Assembly (NCBI GenBank): GCA_965216205.1
Contig: OZ244139.1
Coordinates: 3,162,001-3,226,000, forward strand
Length of the DNA stretch: 64,000 nucleotides
DNA from: CADEDH01 sp965216205
Lineage (GTDB): Bacteria; Actinomycetota; Acidimicrobiia; Acidimicrobiales; SZUA-35
Reading direction: 5' to 3'
Each line of letters opens with the position of its first letter. Position 1 is the first letter of the stretch. Positions 1 through 8,414 of the stretch are shown piece by piece. The position numbers were made by a program, and so were the translations under genes. The notes beneath the pieces are model-generated. The model worked only from the letters and a program-made list of their open reading frames with translations. It was not told the DNA's origin and made no database searches.

Positions 1-2
1 CC

Positions 3-674
3 GGATCCGAGCGACGGCGCACCGTGGCCGCAGGGGCCGTCCTGGCCGCCCTCGTCGGTCTCGCCGCCGCGTGTGGCTCCTCGACGGCCGACACCGACGG
101 CGCAGGATCCGGCGACGCGACGCCGATCGGTCAGAGCACCCAGTCCGGCGAGGGCGACGGCACCGGCGCCGACGGTGGTGAGGACGAGCCGGTCGACAGC
201 GGAACGACCGCAGCACCAGCCGACACCGGCGACTCCGAGGCGGCGACCGGCGACGTCCTCCCGGCATCGACGTTCGACGGATCGGCGACGACGGTCGGCG
301 GGGAGAGGTACGACCTCGCGCAGCTCGCCGGCACCGACGTGGTCCTCTGGTTCTGGGCCCCCTGGTGAAGCTCGTGCCGAGCAGAGGGCCCTGCGGTCGC
401 AGCGGTCGAAGAAACCTACGGGGACCGGGTGACGTTCGTGGGCATCGGGGGTTCCGCCTCCAGCGGTGACCTGCAGCCCTTCATCGACGAGACCGGCACC
501 TCCGGGTTCGCCCACCTCGACGACAGCGCCGGCGGACTCTGGGAGCGGTTCGGCACCAGCGGTCGCTCCACGTTCATGTTCCTCGACGACGACGGCTCGT
601 TCATCCTGACCGAGTACGGCATCGCCGACGAGGAGCGGCTGGTGGCCGAGATCGAGCGGATGCTGGGGACCTGA
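3..674 (+). CDS. TlpA/thioredoxin-like lipoprotein, candidate selenoprotein (U-x-x-C), 5' end cut by window
   Basis: Extracytoplasmic thiol-disulfide redox protein of the TlpA/DsbE-like fold. Reading from base 3, an arginine-rich n-region and hydrophobic stretch end in a lipobox LAAAC (Cys 17 if the GTG at 24 is residue 1), followed by an acidic Gly/Ser/Thr linker. The thioredoxin motif reads WAPW-TGA-SSC, with the TGA at 366-368 exactly where the first Cys of WAPWCxxC normally stands. The same frame continues through RAEGPAVAAVEE and a normal redoxin C-terminus (FVGIGG, FMFLDDDG) to a TGA at 672-674. A hairpin with a GGUC loop follows the internal TGA. I infer selenocysteine insertion, giving about 216 residues from base 24. 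The alternative is a TGC-to-TGA nonsense mutation or sequencing error, but the intact downstream half argues against decay. The true start probably lies upstream of the window. Confidence 0.75.
387..407 (+). promoter_or_regulatory. Candidate bacterial SECIS element of the TlpA-like gene
   Basis: Hairpin inside the reading frame just after the TGA at 366-368. The stem pairs 387-390 with 404-407 and 391-394 with 399-402, with one bulged C at 403. The apical loop is GGUC at 395-398, the same loop sequence as in the E. coli fdhF SECIS as I remember it. The loop starts 27 nucleotides after the TGA, inside the 16-37 nucleotide range usual for bacterial SECIS elements. The folding was done by eye. 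Confidence 0.65.
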
Positions 675-713
675 GCGGCAACGCGACCCAGTGTCGCGCC
701 ACCGCCGACGAGG

Positions 714-1604
714 TCAGCCCGAGAACGTCGTCTCGAGATGCTCGATCTCGGGCAGACCGATCAGATCGGTGAACTCGCCGAACGCCGGCAGGTCGGGGAG
801 CGCCTCGATCGGCGTCCCAGCCGACCTGATCGATGCCAGGACGGCCTGCATCGCCCTCGTCGCCGCGAGCAGCGTGCTGATCGGCATGATCACGAGCTTG
901 AATCCGAGCTCCCGCAGCCGGTCGTGGGTCAGGGGCGGGGTCTTGCCGCCCTCGGCCCAGTTGAACACGAGCGGGATGCCGGCCAGCTCGCTGGCCACCC
1001 GTTCGATCTCCTCCTCGCCGGTCAACGCCTCGACGAAGAGCACGTCGGCCCCCGCGTCCGCGAAGCGCTTGGCCCGATCGAGGGCGTCGTCGAAGCCGTT
1101 CGGGGCGCGGGCGTCGGTCCTGGCGATGAGCACCAGCTCCGGGTTGGACCGGGCGGCCACCGCCGCCTCGATCTTGGCCACCATCTCGCCGGTGGGGACC
1201 ACCTGCTTGTGCTCCATGTGGCCGCACTTCTTCGGGAGCACCTGGTCTTCGAGGTGGAGGCCGGCCACCCCGGCCCGCTCGTACTCCTGCACGGTGCGGA
1301 TCACGTTGATCGGGTTGCCATAGCCGGTGTCGGCGTCCGCCACCACCGGCCGGTCGACCGCGGCGCAGATCCGGCGGGCGTTGTCCACCATCTCGCCCAA
1401 GCCGAGGAGGCCGACATCGGGCCGACCGAGAAGGGAGGCGGCGGTCCCGAACCCCGTCATGTAGACCACGTCGAACCCGGCCTGCTCGATGAGCCGAGCG
1501 CCGAGGGCGTCGTAGCATCCAGGGAGCAGGATCGGGTCGGGGCCGTCGAGAAGTGCTCGGAGGGCGGCGGGACCGTCGTTGGCTGGGCTGAGGAGATCGG
1601 CCAT
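714..1604 (-). CDS. Isocitrate lyase/PEP mutase superfamily protein
   Basis: TIM-barrel enzyme that cleaves or forms C-C or P-C bonds next to a carboxylate (2-methylisocitrate lyase, oxaloacetate decarboxylase and carboxyphosphonoenolpyruvate mutase are relatives). The 296-residue protein has the metal-site motif DADTGYG (residues 90-96) and the loop KKCGH with catalytic Cys 127, which favours lyase activity over mutase. The start ATG at 1604 was chosen because a TACGCT -10 box lies six bases before it; the frame is open further upstream but begins less naturally. It is divergent from the hydrolase at 1687. The exact substrate cannot be read from sequence. Confidence 0.85.
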   Translation of the reverse strand: MADLLSPANDGPAALRALLDGPDPILLPGCYDALGARLIEQAGFDVVYMTGFGTAASLLGRPDVGLLGLGEMVDNARRICAAVDRPVVADADTGYGNPINVIRTVQEYERAGVAGLHLEDQVLPKKCGHMEHKQVVPTGEMVAKIEAAVAARSNPELVLIARTDARAPNGFDDALDRAKRFADAGADVLFVEALTGEEEIERVASELAGIPLVFNWAEGGKTPPLTHDRLRELGFKLVIMPISTLLAATRAMQAVLASIRSAGTPIEALPDLPAFGEFTDLIGLPEIEHLETTFSG

Positions 1605-1610
1605 TTCCGG

Positions 1611-1616
1611 AGCGTA
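1611..1616 (-). promoter_or_regulatory. TACGCT -10 box, leaderless start of the PEP-mutase-family gene
   Basis: TACGCT on the minus strand ends six bases before the ATG at 1604, so transcription would begin at or next to the start codon. No clear -35 hexamer is visible. Confidence 0.5.
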
Positions 1617-1674
1617 GAGCGCGACGCGAGGACCGGGCACCCCGCCGCCCCGTCACCGTCTCCCGGCTGCGAAC

Positions 1675-1680
1675 TATCCT
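1675..1680 (+). promoter_or_regulatory. TATCCT -10 box, leaderless start of the cysteine hydrolase gene
   Basis: TATCCT ends six bases before the ATG at 1687, with no ribosome binding site between them. The arrangement mirrors the divergent promoter at 1611-1616. Confidence 0.5.
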
Positions 1681-1686
1681 CCGGGG

Positions 1687-2316
1687 ATGACCGCCGGCTC
1701 GAACGATCTGGAGGCCGACTACCGTCGGTCGGGCTTCAACCGGCGCCTGGGGTTCGGTGCTCGGCCGGCGCTGGTGGTGGTCGACATGTGCCGGGCCTAC
1801 TTCGAGCCGGGTTCGCCGCTGTTCCTCGATCGGCCGGAGGTCGTCGACGCATGCGGCTCGCTGGTAGACGCTGCCCGCGCCGCCGACCGGCTCGTCGTGT
1901 GGACGCGGGTCGAGTTCGAGCCGGGCGGTGCCGACGGCGGGGTCTTCTACCGCAAGGTCGGCGCCCTCTCGGTGTTCGACCGGGGTGGCGAGCTCGGCGA
2001 TTGGGTCGGCGGCTTGACACCGATCGAAGGTGAGCCGGTGGTCACCAAGCAGTACGCCTCGGCGTTCTTCGGGACCTCGCTGGCGGCGACGCTCACGAGC
2101 CGGTCGGTCGACACGGTGGTGGTGTGTGGCGTCTCGACCAGTGGCTGTGTGCGGGCAACTGCGCTCGACGCCTGCCAACACGGCTTCGTGCCGATCGTGG
2201 TGGGCGACGCCTGCGGCGACCGGGATGAGGTGGTGCACGACGCCAACCTCTTCGACCTCGACGCGAAGTACGCCGACGTCGAGCCGCTCGCCGACGTCCT
2301 GGCCGAGCTCGCCTGA
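1687..2316 (+). CDS. Isochorismatase-fold cysteine hydrolase, N-carbamoylsarcosine-amidase-like
   Basis: 209-residue amidohydrolase of the isochorismatase fold. The catalytic triad is visible: Asp 33 in VVDMC, Lys 121 in TKQYASAFFGT and nucleophile Cys 154 in STSGCVRAT. The SAFFGTSL and TSGCVRATALDA segments match N-carbamoylsarcosine amidase more closely than true isochorismatases. The next gene downstream, 88 bases away on the same strand, is RutA, whose usual partner RutB has this same fold. A ureidoacrylate or carbamoyl-amide hydrolase role in pyrimidine breakdown is therefore a reasonable inference, not a demonstrated one. Confidence 0.85.
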   Translation: MTAGSNDLEADYRRSGFNRRLGFGARPALVVVDMCRAYFEPGSPLFLDRPEVVDACGSLVDAARAADRLVVWTRVEFEPGGADGGVFYRKVGALSVFDRGGELGDWVGGLTPIEGEPVVTKQYASAFFGTSLAATLTSRSVDTVVVCGVSTSGCVRATALDACQHGFVPIVVGDACGDRDEVVHDANLFDLDAKYADVEPLADVLAELA

Positions 2317-2404
2317 CCCACCCCGGTGTTCCGGAGATGGGTCGCCCGGAGCGTCTAGCTTGTCCACCAGTTGCAGATCACCACCGACCAGCAAGGAGCA
2401 CCAC

Positions 2405-3454
2405 ATGGACCTCGGCATTTTCATTCCCATCGGCAACAACGGCTGGATGATGTCGGAGAACGCGCCGCAGTACATGCCGAGCTTCGAGCTCAACCGCACC
2501 GTGGCGGAGCGGGCGGAGGCCGCCGGCTACGACTTCCTGCTGTCGATGGTCAAGCTCCGAGGCTTCGGCGGGAAGACCGAGTTCTGGGATCACAACCTCG
2601 AGTCGTTCACCCTGATGGCCGGGCTGGCGGCCGCGACCTCGCAGATCCAGCTGTTCGCCTCGGTCGCGCTGCCGACGCTCCACCCGGCCATGGTGGCCCG
2701 GATGGCGTCGACGATCGACGACATCTCCGACGGCCGCTTCGGGATCAACATCGTCTCCGGTTGGAACCAGTCGGAGTACGCCCAGATGGGGGTCTGGCCC
2801 GGCGACTGGTACTACGACAAGCGCTACGACTACGCCACCGAGTACGTCACGATCATGAAGCAGCTGTGGGCCGACGGTGTCAGCGACCTGAAGGGCGAGT
2901 ATTTCCAGCTCGACGACTGCCGCCTGTCGCCCCCGCCCCGCGACGGCGGCGTGCCGCTCGTGTGCGCCGGCCAGTCGGACCGGGGCATGCAGTTCTGCGC
3001 CGAGCACGGCGACTACCAGTTCATCATCGGCACCGACGATTTCGACGTCGTCCGCAACGATGCGGCCCGGCTGCGGGCCGCGGCCGAGACAACCGGTCGG
3101 GACGTCGGGGTGTACGTGCTGTTCCAGATCACGATGGGCGAGACCGACGCCGACGCCCAGGCGACCTGGGATCGTTACCGGGACGGCGCCGACCTCGAGG
3201 CGATCGCGTTCATGACGGGCCAGGCCAACCTCGACACCGCGGGGGCGACCGCCGAGAAGATCACGGAGATGAAGGGCGCCTTCAACCTGAACATCGGGCC
3301 GATCGTGGGCAGCCACGCCACGATCGCCGAGAAGCTCGACGAGGTCGGCCAGATCGAGGGCGTCGAGGGTGTGATGTGCGTCTTCGACGACTACCCGAGC
3401 GCCACCGCCGAGTTCGGCGAGCGGGTCATGCCGCTGCTGTCGGATCGGTCGTAG
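2405..3454 (+). CDS. rutA: Pyrimidine monooxygenase RutA
   Basis: Flavin-dependent LLM-class monooxygenase that opens the uracil or thymine ring between N3 and C4, giving ureidoacrylate; it needs reduced FMN from a partner reductase. The 349-residue protein is strikingly RutA-like along its length: FIPIGNNGW near the N-terminus, KLRGFGGKTEFWDHNLESFT at 50-69, MASTID near 100, WPGD near 131 and CAGQSD further on. The family is usually about 360 residues. The start ATG at 2405 has AAGGAG upstream and a TAGCTT box about 45 bases before it. The rest of the E. coli rut operon (rutC-G) is absent here; only the RutB-fold hydrolase precedes it. Confidence 0.9.
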   Translation: MDLGIFIPIGNNGWMMSENAPQYMPSFELNRTVAERAEAAGYDFLLSMVKLRGFGGKTEFWDHNLESFTLMAGLAAATSQIQLFASVALPTLHPAMVARMASTIDDISDGRFGINIVSGWNQSEYAQMGVWPGDWYYDKRYDYATEYVTIMKQLWADGVSDLKGEYFQLDDCRLSPPPRDGGVPLVCAGQSDRGMQFCAEHGDYQFIIGTDDFDVVRNDAARLRAAAETTGRDVGVYVLFQITMGETDADAQATWDRYRDGADLEAIAFMTGQANLDTAGATAEKITEMKGAFNLNIGPIVGSHATIAEKLDEVGQIEGVEGVMCVFDDYPSATAEFGERVMPLLSDRS

Positions 3455-3491
3455 GCCACCACCGACGGGACCCCGGTCCCCGTCCGCGAGC

Positions 3492-3570
3492 GTTCCGCCT
3501 GTCGGCAACGCCACCCGATCCCGTTCTGCCTGTCGGGGCGCGCCATACTCGGGGCAGCCGACAGGCGGAA
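3492..3570. repeat. Family A palindromic repeat in a convergent gap
   Basis: A 47-bp element (3524-3570) begins TTCTGCCTGTCGG, carries CGCCATACTCGGGGCAGCC in the middle and ends CCGACAGGCGGAA, so its ends form an inverted repeat. A partial copy of the left end lies at 3492-3504 and a GGCAGAA end recurs near 3594. It sits between the 3' ends of rutA and the molybdoenzyme gene. Full copies recur at 59394-59440 and 60638-60684. Confidence 0.7.
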
Positions 3571-3617
3571 GCGAACCGGGCGGTTCCCGCAACCGGCAGA
3601 ACGCCCAGAGGAGCCGA

Positions 3618-5927
3618 TCAGGGCCCTTCGTCGACGATCTCGGGCGGGTCGAAGGCCGTCACCGGCGGCGGCTCGCCGACGAGGCGCTCGACCTCCACCA
3701 GACAGGTCTGGGCGCTCGGACCCTGGGCGAGCTTGCTGGTGCCCTTGTCGGCGGTCAGCACGTTGGGGTTGCCGTGCTTGCACGTCCCGTCGGGGGCCGG
3801 GTCGTACCAGGCGCCGGTGGCGAGCTCGACCACCCCCGGTGCAACCGCCTCGGTGAGGACCGCACCGGCGAGGCAGGCGCCCCGCTCGTTGAAGACCCGC
3901 ACCACGTCGCCGTCGGTGATCGAGCGGGCGGCCGCGTCGGCGGGGTTCAGCCGGGCCGGCTCCCGGCCGGCGACCTTCGCCCCCCGACTCAGGGGACCAT
4001 GGTCGTACTGGCTGTGGAGACGGGTGCGGGGCTGGTTCGAGATCAGGTGGAGGGGCCAACGCTGGGCGCTCGGCGCGCCGAGGCGCTCGAACGGCTCGTA
4101 CCAGGCGGGGTGGCCTATGCAATCGTCGTAGCCGAAGCCGTCGATGGTCGCCGAGAACAGCTCGATCCTGCCCGACGGGGTGGGCAGCGGCGCAGCGTCG
4201 GGATCGGCCCGGAAGTCGGCGAGGAAGACCTGGTCGGTCTCCCCCATCGGTGCCATGTCGTGCTCGACGTACCCGGTCGACCAGAACTCGTCGAACGGGG
4301 GCGCGTAGCCGTTCTCGCCGGCGAACTGACCGTAGAGGTGCTCGACCCACTCGTCGGCCGATCGGCCCTCGGTGAACCGGTCGCCGAAGTCGAGGCGGTC
4401 GGCGAGGGCGGCATAGATCTCGTAGTCGTGGCGGGCATCCCCGTGCGGGGCGATGGCCTGTTGCATGGCGATCAGCATCGTCTCGGCCCCGCCGAGGTCG
4501 TTCCGCTCCAACGGCGTGGTCGCGGGGAGGACGATGTCGGCCCGCTTCGCCATCGGCGTCCAGAACGGCTCGTGCACCACGATCGTCTCCGGTCGTTGCC
4601 AGGCAGCAGCCAGGCGATTCAGATCCTGATGATGGTGGAAGACGTTGCCCCCCGCCCAGTAGACGAGCTTGATGTCGGGGTAGTGGTCGTGGGTGCCGTT
4701 GAAGTCGTAGGGCTCACCTGGCCGCTCGAGCATCTCGGTGATGCGGGACGTGGAGATGACGGGCGGGTCCGGGGGGAGCGGCGGAACGGGCAGGCCCGGG
4801 ATGCGCTTGCGCACCTGCCCGGCGCCGACGTTGCCGTTGGCCCCGAACGGGAACGCGAAACCGCCGCCCGGGAGCCCGATCTGCCCCAGCACCGCAGCGA
4901 GGGCGAGACCCATCCAGTAGGGCTGCTCGCCGTGGTCGCCCCGCTGGACCGAGAGGCTCAGGTTGACCAGCGTGCGGCCGGACGCCATCAGCCGGGCCAG
5001 CTCCACGATGGCGCGCTCGTCGACGCCGGTGATCTCGGCAGCCCAGCCTGCAGTCATCGGCCCGGCATCGGGCTGCCCGGGGCCTTCGGCCCGTCCGTCG
5101 AGGTAGGCCCATAACCGGGGCCAGCCGACGCAATGACGGTCCAGGAAGGCTTCGTCGGCCAGGCCCTCGGAGACCAGCGTGTGGATGAGGCCGGCCATCA
5201 GCGCGACGTCGGTCCCGGGTCGGATCGGCAACCAGCGACTGTCGAGCTCGACCGACTCGTCATCGCGGAGCGGTCCGACGTTCACGAACGTGACCCCCCG
5301 CTGTCGGGCCTCGTCGAGCCAGCGGGCTGTGTGATGGGGACCCTGACCGCCGAACGTGACCTGCGCGTTGTTGAGCCGCAGGCTGCCGAAGCTCACGATC
5401 GTGTCGGTGTTGGCCACGATCTGCGACCACGAGGTCATCGAACCGATCGCCCGGCTGTACGAGTAGCCGAGGATGTGGGGCACGATCGCCTCGGCTGCCG
5501 AGGCGGAGTAGGTGCCGCGACCGTCGGTGTAGCCCCCGAACATGCGGAGGAAGCGATAGGTCTGGTTGGAGGGTTGGTGGAACCGACCGGCGGAGCCCCA
5601 CCCGTACGATGCGCCATAGATCGCCTGGTGACCGTGCTCGTCGCGGACGCGGGCGAGCTCGCCAGCGACGAGGTCGAGAGCTCGATCCCACTCGACCTCC
5701 ACGAACGGGTCGACCCCTCGGCGGTCGGTGGCCGTCCCCGGGCCGCCGTCGAGCCACGACCGGCGGATCGACGGCCCCGCCACCCGGCACTCGGTGGCGG
5801 CGAGCAGTCCCTGCCCGATCGGTGACGGCGCGGGGTCGGCCGGGTGACCGTGGACCGCGGTGATGCGCCCATCGGCGGCCTCCACGAGATGCGGGCCCCA
5901 GTGGGTGACGAGCGGGGTACGGGTCAT
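3618..5927 (-). CDS. Molybdopterin oxidoreductase, biotin sulfoxide/DMSO reductase (BisC) type
   Basis: Large molybdenum bis-MGD enzyme that probably reduces an S- or N-oxide. The 769-residue protein lacks the N-terminal iron-sulfur Cys motif and any twin-arginine signal, as in cytoplasmic BisC. The segment SYGWGSAGRFHQPSNQ (107-122) is followed by GTYSASAAE, where Ser 141 occupies the Mo-ligand position of the DMSO reductase family. Near the C-terminus are SNQPRTRLHSQ and the KHGNPNVLT segment typical of MGD-binding domain IV. The start ATG at 5927 begins MTRTPLVTHWGP, typical for the family; longer frames overlap the divergent promoter at 6022. Biotin sulfoxide, methionine sulfoxide and TMAO are all possible substrates. 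Confidence 0.85.
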   Translation of the reverse strand: MTRTPLVTHWGPHLVEAADGRITAVHGHPADPAPSPIGQGLLAATECRVAGPSIRRSWLDGGPGTATDRRGVDPFVEVEWDRALDLVAGELARVRDEHGHQAIYGASYGWGSAGRFHQPSNQTYRFLRMFGGYTDGRGTYSASAAEAIVPHILGYSYSRAIGSMTSWSQIVANTDTIVSFGSLRLNNAQVTFGGQGPHHTARWLDEARQRGVTFVNVGPLRDDESVELDSRWLPIRPGTDVALMAGLIHTLVSEGLADEAFLDRHCVGWPRLWAYLDGRAEGPGQPDAGPMTAGWAAEITGVDERAIVELARLMASGRTLVNLSLSVQRGDHGEQPYWMGLALAAVLGQIGLPGGGFAFPFGANGNVGAGQVRKRIPGLPVPPLPPDPPVISTSRITEMLERPGEPYDFNGTHDHYPDIKLVYWAGGNVFHHHQDLNRLAAAWQRPETIVVHEPFWTPMAKRADIVLPATTPLERNDLGGAETMLIAMQQAIAPHGDARHDYEIYAALADRLDFGDRFTEGRSADEWVEHLYGQFAGENGYAPPFDEFWSTGYVEHDMAPMGETDQVFLADFRADPDAAPLPTPSGRIELFSATIDGFGYDDCIGHPAWYEPFERLGAPSAQRWPLHLISNQPRTRLHSQYDHGPLSRGAKVAGREPARLNPADAAARSITDGDVVRVFNERGACLAGAVLTEAVAPGVVELATGAWYDPAPDGTCKHGNPNVLTADKGTSKLAQGPSAQTCLVEVERLVGEPPPVTAFDPPEIVDEGP

Positions 5928-6021
5928 GCGCTGCGGCTTGTGGCGGTCCGACTCATCGCTGGACCGTACCTCGCAATGGTCGACGACCGAGAGTTCTCCA
6001 GCGGGCACCGGTCGACCTGCA

Positions 6022-6027
6022 TAGGCT
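6022..6027 (+). promoter_or_regulatory. TAGGCT -10 box, leaderless start of the aminotransferase gene
   Basis: TAGGCT ends six bases before the ATG at 6034 with no ribosome binding site in between. Confidence 0.5.
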
Positions 6028-6033
6028 GCGCCC

Positions 6034-7176
6034 ATGCCTGGCTTGCTCCCCAACGTGGATCCCGACGGCCTGCTCGAGTACTCGGTGGTGTACACCGATC
6101 GCGCGGTCAACCACATGTCGGCGTCGTTCCAGACCGTCATGACCGACATCTCAGCCACGCTGAAGGAGGTGTACCGCGCCGATGCAGTGGCGGTCGTGCC
6201 CGGCAGCGGCACGTTCGGCATGGAGGCCGTGGCCCGTCAGTTGGCAACCGGCAGGAACGTATTGGTGCTCCGCAACGGGCTGTTCAGCTTCCGGTGGTCG
6301 CAGATCTTCGCCGCCGGCTCGATCCCGGCGTCGGAGACGGTGCTCACGGCTCGCCGGGTCGAGCCCGGGTCGACAACGCCGTTCGCTCCGGCCCCGATCG
6401 ACGAAGTGACCGCCGCAATCGCCGAGCAGCGCCCCGACGTCGTGTTCGCCCCGCACGTCGAGACCTCGGCCGGCATGCTCCTCCCCGATGCCTACGTGGC
6501 GGCCGTGGCCGACGCCACCCACGCCGTCGGCGGGCTGTTCGTGCTCGACTGCATCGCATCGGGCGCGCTCTGGGTGGACATGGAGCGGTTGGGGGTCGAC
6601 GTCCTGGTCAGTGCGCCGCAGAAGGGTTGGAGCGCATCGCCCTGCTGTGCGCTGGTGATGCTCAGCGCTGGTGGCCGAGCGGCGGTGGAGGCCTCGACGA
6701 GCACGAGCTTCGCCTGTGATCTCGGGAAGTGGCTGCAGATCATGGGCGCCTACGAGGCCGGCGGTCACGCCTACCACGCCACCATGCCGACCGACGGGCT
6801 GACCGTGTTCCGCGACGTGATGGCCGAGACCGCGGCCTACGGGTTCGACAAGGTCGAGGGCGAGCAGTTGGAGTTGGGTCGTCGGGTCCGCGCCTCCCTC
6901 GCTGCCCGGGGCGTCCCGAGTGTGGCCGCCCCTGGGTTCGAAGCGCCGGGGGTTGTGGTCTGCTACACCGACGATCCCACGGTCCAGAACGGCAGCAGGT
7001 TCGCCGCCGCAGGGGTGCAGATCGCCGCCGGCGTGCCGCTCCACTGCGACGAGGGCGACGACTTCTCCACGTTCCGGCTCGGCCTGTTCGGCCTCGACAA
7101 GCTGCACGACATCGACCGGTCGGTCAGCTCCCTCGACGCCGCGTTCGACGAGATCTTCGGACCACCCACCAACTGA
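6034..7176 (+). CDS. Class V aminotransferase (alanine/serine-glyoxylate aminotransferase family)
   Basis: PLP enzyme of fold type I, 380 residues. PGSGTFGMEAVAR (56-68) is the phosphate-binding turn, Asp 172 in FVLDCIASGA is the pyridine-nitrogen partner, and Lys 197 in SAPQKGWS is the expected Schiff-base lysine. HVETSAGMLLP matches the family, which includes alanine-, serine- and aspartate-glyoxylate transaminases. It is divergent from the molybdoenzyme and ends before the repeat array at 7218. The amino donor cannot be decided from sequence. Confidence 0.85.
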   Translation: MPGLLPNVDPDGLLEYSVVYTDRAVNHMSASFQTVMTDISATLKEVYRADAVAVVPGSGTFGMEAVARQLATGRNVLVLRNGLFSFRWSQIFAAGSIPASETVLTARRVEPGSTTPFAPAPIDEVTAAIAEQRPDVVFAPHVETSAGMLLPDAYVAAVADATHAVGGLFVLDCIASGALWVDMERLGVDVLVSAPQKGWSASPCCALVMLSAGGRAAVEASTSTSFACDLGKWLQIMGAYEAGGHAYHATMPTDGLTVFRDVMAETAAYGFDKVEGEQLELGRRVRASLAARGVPSVAAPGFEAPGVVVCYTDDPTVQNGSRFAAAGVQIAAGVPLHCDEGDDFSTFRLGLFGLDKLHDIDRSVSSLDAAFDEIFGPPTN

Positions 7177-7217
7177 CAGCCAAGGATCGGCACCATCCAC
7201 GCCGACGGTCCACCCCG

Positions 7218-7560
7218 TTCCGGCGGACCCAGGTGCCAGCATCGGGAGCTGGATCCGCCAGAACTGGGCTGGGTGGGAGTCAGGGCCGCCAGATCCTGTT
7301 CCGGCGGACCCACCGACCAGCCACGACCCTTCCGGCGGACCCAGGTGCCACGATCGGGAGTTGGATCCGCCAGAATGAGGGCGGGCGTCAGGGCCGCCAG
7401 ATCCTGTTCCGGCGGACCCAGGGACCACCCACGAGCCTTCTGGCGGACCCAGGTGCCAGCATCGGGAGTTGGATCCGCCAGAACGGGGGCGGGCGGGCGT
7501 CAGGGCCGCCGGAACCGGGGTGGGTGGGTGGGAGTCGGGGCCGCCAGAACGGGGGCGGGG
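7218..7560. repeat. Family B repeat array filling a convergent gap
   Basis: The 404-base gap between two convergent genes is almost entirely repeats. A 46-bp unit starting TTCCGGCGGACCCAGGTGCC and ending GGATCCGCCAGAA occurs at 7218-7263, 7330-7375 and 7438-7483; its ends are inverted copies of each other. A linker starting GTCAGGGCCGCCAGATCC recurs at 7279 and 7387, with a shorter copy at 7499, giving a higher-order period of 108 then 112 bases. No coding potential is credible here. Confidence 0.85.
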
Positions 7561-7580
7561 CTCGCCGGCCCGGGCGGTGG

Positions 7581-8414
7581 TCAGTCGGTGATGGCGGTGA
7601 GGAAGGTGCCGACGGCGTCGTTCCACGAGTGGGGCTGCTCGAAGTACGGGCTGTGGCCCGACGCCGGGATCTCGACGTAGCGGGCGCCGGGGATCATCGC
7701 CGCCGATGCCGCGAGGAGCTCGGCGGGGAAGATCTGATCGTAGGTGCCGGCCACGAACAGCACCGGCACGCCGAGGGCGGCGATGTCGGCGTGGTCGACG
7801 GTGAAGTCGACGGTCTTGCGCAAGCCGGCGAGCGGCGGCTCGTGGAACGAGCCGAGCGCCTGGTACAGGTACGCATGGGCGGGATCGCGCTTGGCGGTTC
7901 CCGGCCAGAGCGCGGTGTGACCACCGACGATGGTTGGCCCGTCGGGAACGAGACCGCCTGACGCCTGGAAGTCCGCCATCGCCTCGCGGAGCTCCGGGGT
8001 CCAGAGCCCACCGACCGTGTCGGCGAACACGAGTGACCGAACCCGGGTCGGGTGAGCGACGGCGAAGGCGGCGATGTGCCACCCGCCCATCGACTGGCCG
8101 ACGAGGTGGGCCCGGTCGATCGAGCGATCGTCGAGCACCGCCGCGAGGTCGGCAGCCGCGGCCTCGGCGCTCGGCGCCTCGTTCCGGTTGGTGGAGTTGC
8201 CGAAGCCACGGGCATCCCAGGTGAGCACCCGGTGGGTGCGACCGAGAGCGGGGATCTGCTGATACCAGACGGCGTGGCTCCCCCCGGCGCCGTGGGAGAG
8301 CACCACGACATCGCGATCGTCGTCGTCGCCGTGGGCGACCAGTTCCCAGTAGATCTGCTCGCCGTCGTGGTCGACGAGGCCGCTGGTCAGTTGCAGTTCG
8401 CTCCCCGCGTTCAC
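7581..8414 (-). CDS. Alpha/beta hydrolase
   Basis: 277-residue alpha/beta hydrolase. Visible are the oxyanion segment SHGAGGSHAVW (40-50), the nucleophile elbow GQSMGG with Ser 108, an acid in AGTYDQIFP and the C-terminal His in ASGHSPYFE. It resembles 3-oxoadipate enol-lactonase and meta-cleavage hydrolases. The GTG start at 8414 overlaps the stop of the upstream SDR gene as GTGA, indicating translational coupling; the longer open frame upstream lies within the SDR gene. It is the last gene of the 13663-to-7581 operon, so it probably acts late in that pathway on an ester, lactone or C-C bond. Confidence 0.85.
   Translation of the reverse strand: MNAGSELQLTSGLVDHDGEQIYWELVAHGDDDDRDVVVLSHGAGGSHAVWYQQIPALGRTHRVLTWDARGFGNSTNRNEAPSAEAAAADLAAVLDDRSIDRAHLVGQSMGGWHIAAFAVAHPTRVRSLVFADTVGGLWTPELREAMADFQASGGLVPDGPTIVGGHTALWPGTAKRDPAHAYLYQALGSFHEPPLAGLRKTVDFTVDHADIAALGVPVLFVAGTYDQIFPAELLAASAAMIPGARYVEIPASGHSPYFEQPHSWNDAVGTFLTAITD

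Noticed and set aside
601..2499. 632-codon open frame on the minus strand
   Set aside because: It runs antisense to the RutB-fold hydrolase gene and overlaps the PEP-mutase gene in another frame; its Arg/Pro/Gly-rich text is a typical high-GC shadow.
6151..8082. 643-codon minus-strand frame across the repeat array
   Set aside because: It is antisense to the aminotransferase, reads through the repeats and shows no family motif.
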